NCBI GenBank assembly: GCA_024760905.1
Contig: CM045729.1
Coordinates: 54,814,580-54,878,579 of the forward strand
Source of the DNA: Plotosus lineatus
Taxonomy: Eukaryota > Chordata > Actinopteri > Siluriformes > Plotosidae
Reading direction: 5' to 3'
Length of the DNA stretch: 64,000 nt
The translations under genes and the position numbers were made by a program. Each line of letters starts with the position of its first letter. The stretch's first letter is position 1. Below, piece after piece: positions 59,490 through 64,000 of this stretch. The notes beneath the pieces are model-generated. The model searched no databases, had not been told where the DNA came from, and saw only the letters and a program-made list of their open reading frames with translations.

Positions 59490-59768
59490 TTGATTTTACG
59501 TTGATTTGGCAGAGGTTTTTACGTCGGATGCCCTTCCTGTCACAACCCTTTTAGCAAGGGACAGAAACATGCTGACGACTTTGCAGCTACTCTTTACGAC
59601 AGTCAGCAATGGTTCTTTTACATGCCTCTCACCATAGACAGTGAGAGACATGGCCCGCCTTTGATAACCCAGTTAGCCGCACTGGGGGGGACAGTGACAA
59701 CCTTGTGGAGAGTGGGACTCGAACCCCCAACCTTTGGATCAGCGATCCAGCGCCCTATACCACTAGAT
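59490..59768 (-). mobile_element. Family-1 SINE, tail shortened
   Basis: ttgatttggcagaggttttt to gcgccctataccactaga. The outermost LINE-like 40 bases of the tail are absent and the left edge repeats ttttacgttgatt. Confidence 0.83.
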
Positions 59769-60229
59769 ATACCGCATTAAATTGATATACCGTATCTGAA
59801 CACATCCAGCTCAGATCCCTGATTTCCTAATTTAGCACGCAATTGTAAGAACAAATGGCTATATTGTTGTTGGAGAATTAATTTACAAAAAGATGCTTGC
59901 TGATGAACTACGTCTCCAGCAGCTCTTTGTTCCAAACACATACCCAAAGATCGATTCTGCTAAAATATATGTGCACCTCCTGGGAAATGGGAGACCACAT
60001 TAACAGATGTTTCTGGGAGTCACAGATGAGTTGGTCATTAATTAAGTGTACTGTTTACAGTTACAGTCTGGGAATGGATCAGGAGAGGGTGTGCATGTGT
60101 GTGCACTCACTGCACCTATAATGTTGGTTACAGCAGCAACAGCTTGACTTGAAGCTGTTCGTGCTCAGTGGAGGGAATTTAATATATAGCACTGTCCGAT
60201 CATTACATAAATACATATTACATAAATAC
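59769..60229. other. Noncoding, nothing recognised
   Basis: No repeat or exon beyond the candidate at 60230. Confidence 0.45.
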
Positions 60230-60287
60230 CTTTCAGGACTCATAGGAGAGCTAGAGATGCTGTCTCCAAGTTCCCTCGGAAATGCCC
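60230..60287 (-). other. Candidate 5' noncoding exon
   Basis: On the minus strand the tract TATTCTCTGCCCTTTGCTTTTTGACCACAG precedes 58 bases ending CCTGAAAG, followed by GTATTT. The splice sites look good and the sequence between them is not repetitive. An open frame crosses it but resembles nothing I know. Confidence 0.3.
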
Positions 60288-60654
60288 CTGTGGTCAAAAA
60301 GCAAAGGGCAGAGAATACCTGAACATGTGTTAGGACCATCAGGTATGGGCCCACAATACCAGTGTTACACAGCTCCATGAGAAACGTTCTTGTTAGCCAA
60401 GTCTTCATCACTCTCAATGAATAAATCTGCATGGATTCAGATTATGCATTTTTTCCGAAGTGCACAAGCTGCTATTTATTCTAATGAGAGTAAATATACC
60501 ATTGTGCCAGAAACCTTAAAACAATTGGCTTACAATCTATAAGTCACAGTTCAGAGCATAAACATAATTGATGCATCATGAAGTGATATTTACATGATGC
60601 TCTGTAACACAATGAAAATAATTCCTTAAAATTTTTAATAAATATACATGAGGT

Positions 60655-60735
60655 AGGATGGCACTGTGGTGTAGTGGTTACTGTTTAATAAGTACCAGAG
60701 CCACGATTTGAACTCAATTTCTGCTTGGCAGGTTA
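60655..60735 (+). mobile_element. SINE head fragment (tRNA-like)
   Basis: ggatggcactgtggtgtagt (A box) and cacgatttgaactcaatttc (decayed B box). Nothing recognisable follows. Confidence 0.45.
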
Positions 60736-60739
60736 ATTA

Positions 60740-61200
60740 CACCACATTCTCCATCTGGCTTTTAATAAAAACCATTACGTGTACATTTCAGATTATTTTA
60801 GTCCTCAATGCAAATTGCATGTCTCAAACTAAATTATATACTTTTTTGTCACGTCAGAAGTTCTGACAACCTGATGAGATTTCTGCCCTTTGAGAAAGCA
60901 TTTTGAATGATATCCCTGAATCTTTAACCTCATCCCTGAAGAAATTGTACCGACATATTAGAACACTGATCATACATGAGATTAAAAATGCTGTAGAGCG
61001 ATAGCACTGTCCACTACACTGATAGCTTACTCTCCCTATAAGAGGGCCAAAAATTATGCAAAATCCTGAAAATAGTGACAGATCATAAGACACTCATAAG
61101 AGGACGGTAATGTGGCTCTTAAAATAACCGAGTACCCATGAACACACATGATGCTGCTATCACAGATTCCTTCAGGCATGGTGGAGCTGTGGTTGCTGTG
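60740..61200. other. Noncoding, nothing recognised
   Basis: AT-rich sequence leading into the large CA array. Confidence 0.45.
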
Positions 61201-61202
61201 AC

Positions 61203-62844
<1,642 letters not shown>

Positions 62845-63043
62845 GCTACACTGTGGCCCCCCAAAGAGCAGTCTGGGGTTAAGCACCACGCTCAAAGGCA
62901 ATTCTTCCATGAAGGTGGAGGAAGAAATAGGTGCTGTCCACTCCCCTTCCACCACACATTTTTCCTGCCTGTTTGGAATTTAAACCAGTGACCTTTTGGT
63001 CCCATACCTGCTTGCCTAACTATTAAGCCATGGCTGCCCACAG
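62845..63043 (-). mobile_element. Family-5 SINE
   Basis: Reverse copy. The head (rc) gggcagccatggcttaatag at 63043, B-box region ggtcactggtttaaattcca, body gcaggaaaaatgtgtggtgg. Confidence 0.75.
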
Positions 63044-63076
63044 TTATCATAAATATTAAGTCATAAAGTTCTGTAA

Positions 63077-63376
63077 GGTAAAGTTAAGTCTGTTGGGCTT
63101 TTTATACCCGAGCCAAATGACTCATCAAGCCGGTGCTTATCCCCGGTTTCTGTAGCGTGAAGTGACCAGGAGTACAACTCCTCCTGGATGGGACGCTAGT
63201 CCATCGCATGTTAGTATATTTCTCAGTATATTTTTACTGGTACCCATTTACACTGTTGGGTGAACAGAGGCACACTTGTGGTTAAGACCTTACCCAGGGG
63301 TCTTAGCACAGTGGGGGTCTAACTGGGATTTGAACACACAACCTCTCGATCAGTAACCACTACACCACTGGCCCCA
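63077..63376 (-). mobile_element. Family-4 SINE, full length
   Basis: Reverse copy of the 23527 element: gtaaggtaaagttaagtctg tail side, agtgaccaggagtacaactc variant, head taaccactacaccactggcc. Confidence 0.85.
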
Positions 63377-63735
63377 CAATAAAGTACTGTACTGTCGTAG
63401 ACAAATAATAAAACCCTTTTGGACACATACTTATTAGAAAAAGATCAACTTTGGGATAATAACACTACATCCATCACATACAACGATATGACCACTTTTG
63501 CTGTTGATTATTTTATAAAAGATGCACAGATTTGCTTCATTTCTAACCAGTGTTCCAAACTGATTCAGCAGATTTATATAATAACAAACCTTATTAATAT
63601 TACTGATTGAGGGTATGTTAAACCAAATCTTAAAGACACAAACAAACACAACAGCACAAGGAGAAAACAGATAACGTACAGATAAACGCATAAACACACA
63701 CCTGAACACACACACAACAGTGTACACTCGTGCGT
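63377..63735. other. Noncoding, nothing recognised
   Basis: Short open frames only, no motif. Confidence 0.45.
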
Positions 63736-63744
63736 GTGCACACA

Positions 63745-63748
63745 CACT

Positions 63749-63803
<55 letters not shown>
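63745..63803. repeat. (CA)n microsatellite
   Basis: About 55 bp of CA. Confidence 0.97.
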
Positions 63804-64000
63804 GCAATGGAGTTCGATGAAAAAATGCACTGCTGCTATAAGAACTAAAGGAATTTTGTAAAAGACTGAATGAATATTACAATAATATTCTTCAGCAGTC
63901 TGGATGAGAAATAGGAATAATAAGAATAAAACCCTGCAGACCCAATCAGCTTAAATATTCAGAGAAAAAAAGACTGTGCATTAGGAACATTAGTAAGCTA

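Noticed and set aside
60079..60432. Membrane protein-like frame (ELCNTGIVGPYLMVLTHVQV)
   Set aside because: Hydrophobic but without family similarity. The good splice pattern at 60230-60287 cuts through it, so a noncoding exon is the better reading.

Overview
The window looks like a teleost fish chromosome segment. It has vertebrate-type split exons with GT-AG splice sites, very dense (CA)n/(TA)n/(CT)n microsatellites, several tRNA-derived SINE families, an RTE-clade LINE and a Tc1 transposon. There are no prokaryotic signals. The species cannot be fixed from the sequence. SINE tails of the 'taagtcgctctggataagagcg' kind hint weakly at an ostariophysan fish.

The only host gene I can support lies on the minus strand. 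It is the 5' two-thirds of a type I diacylglycerol kinase, most like DGK-beta (dgkb). Fifteen coding exons can be read, from the initiator exon at 44386-44452 down to the start of the catalytic domain at 8658-8732. All junctions keep frame and encode about 535 residues in this order: N-terminal recoverin-homology-like region, a long Ser/Pro-rich linker, two EF hands (DTDGNGLLDSSE and [12 protein letters not shown]), two C1 zinc fingers, and the [15 protein letters not shown] start of the lipid-kinase domain. The rest of the catalytic domain must lie left of position 1. Two well-formed but untranslated-looking candidate exons at 56038-56082 and 60230-60287 may be 5'-UTR exons.

Introns and upstream DNA are mostly mobile elements. 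(i) RTE LINE copies: 3426-6061 (5'-truncated, with a 14-bp target duplication), 20428-21493, 23208-23452, 24514-26610, 37780-39001 and 58914-59110. (ii) A tRNA-headed SINE family with about 28 copies, some of which carry the RTE 3' tail and some a different tail shared with another SINE family. (iii) A nearly full-length Tc1 transposase at 13185-14135. (iv) Two families of pogo/Tigger-like non-autonomous elements. One carries a decayed CENP-B-type helix-turn-helix domain and a tandem array of CCAAT boxes. (v) A 1.7-kb composite fold-back element at 39046-40771 that contains an inverted LINE 5' region and a hairpin. (vi) Fragments of another LINE, an hAT-like element and three further SINE families.

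The elements interlock. SINEs are nested inside three of the four GGGATCCCTC elements. A SINE abuts the broken right end of the Tc1. RTE copies are bracketed by dinucleotide arrays. The strongest leads are the SINE/RTE tail sharing with tail exchange, the composite fold-back element, and the CCAAT-box arrays carried by the Tigger-like family.
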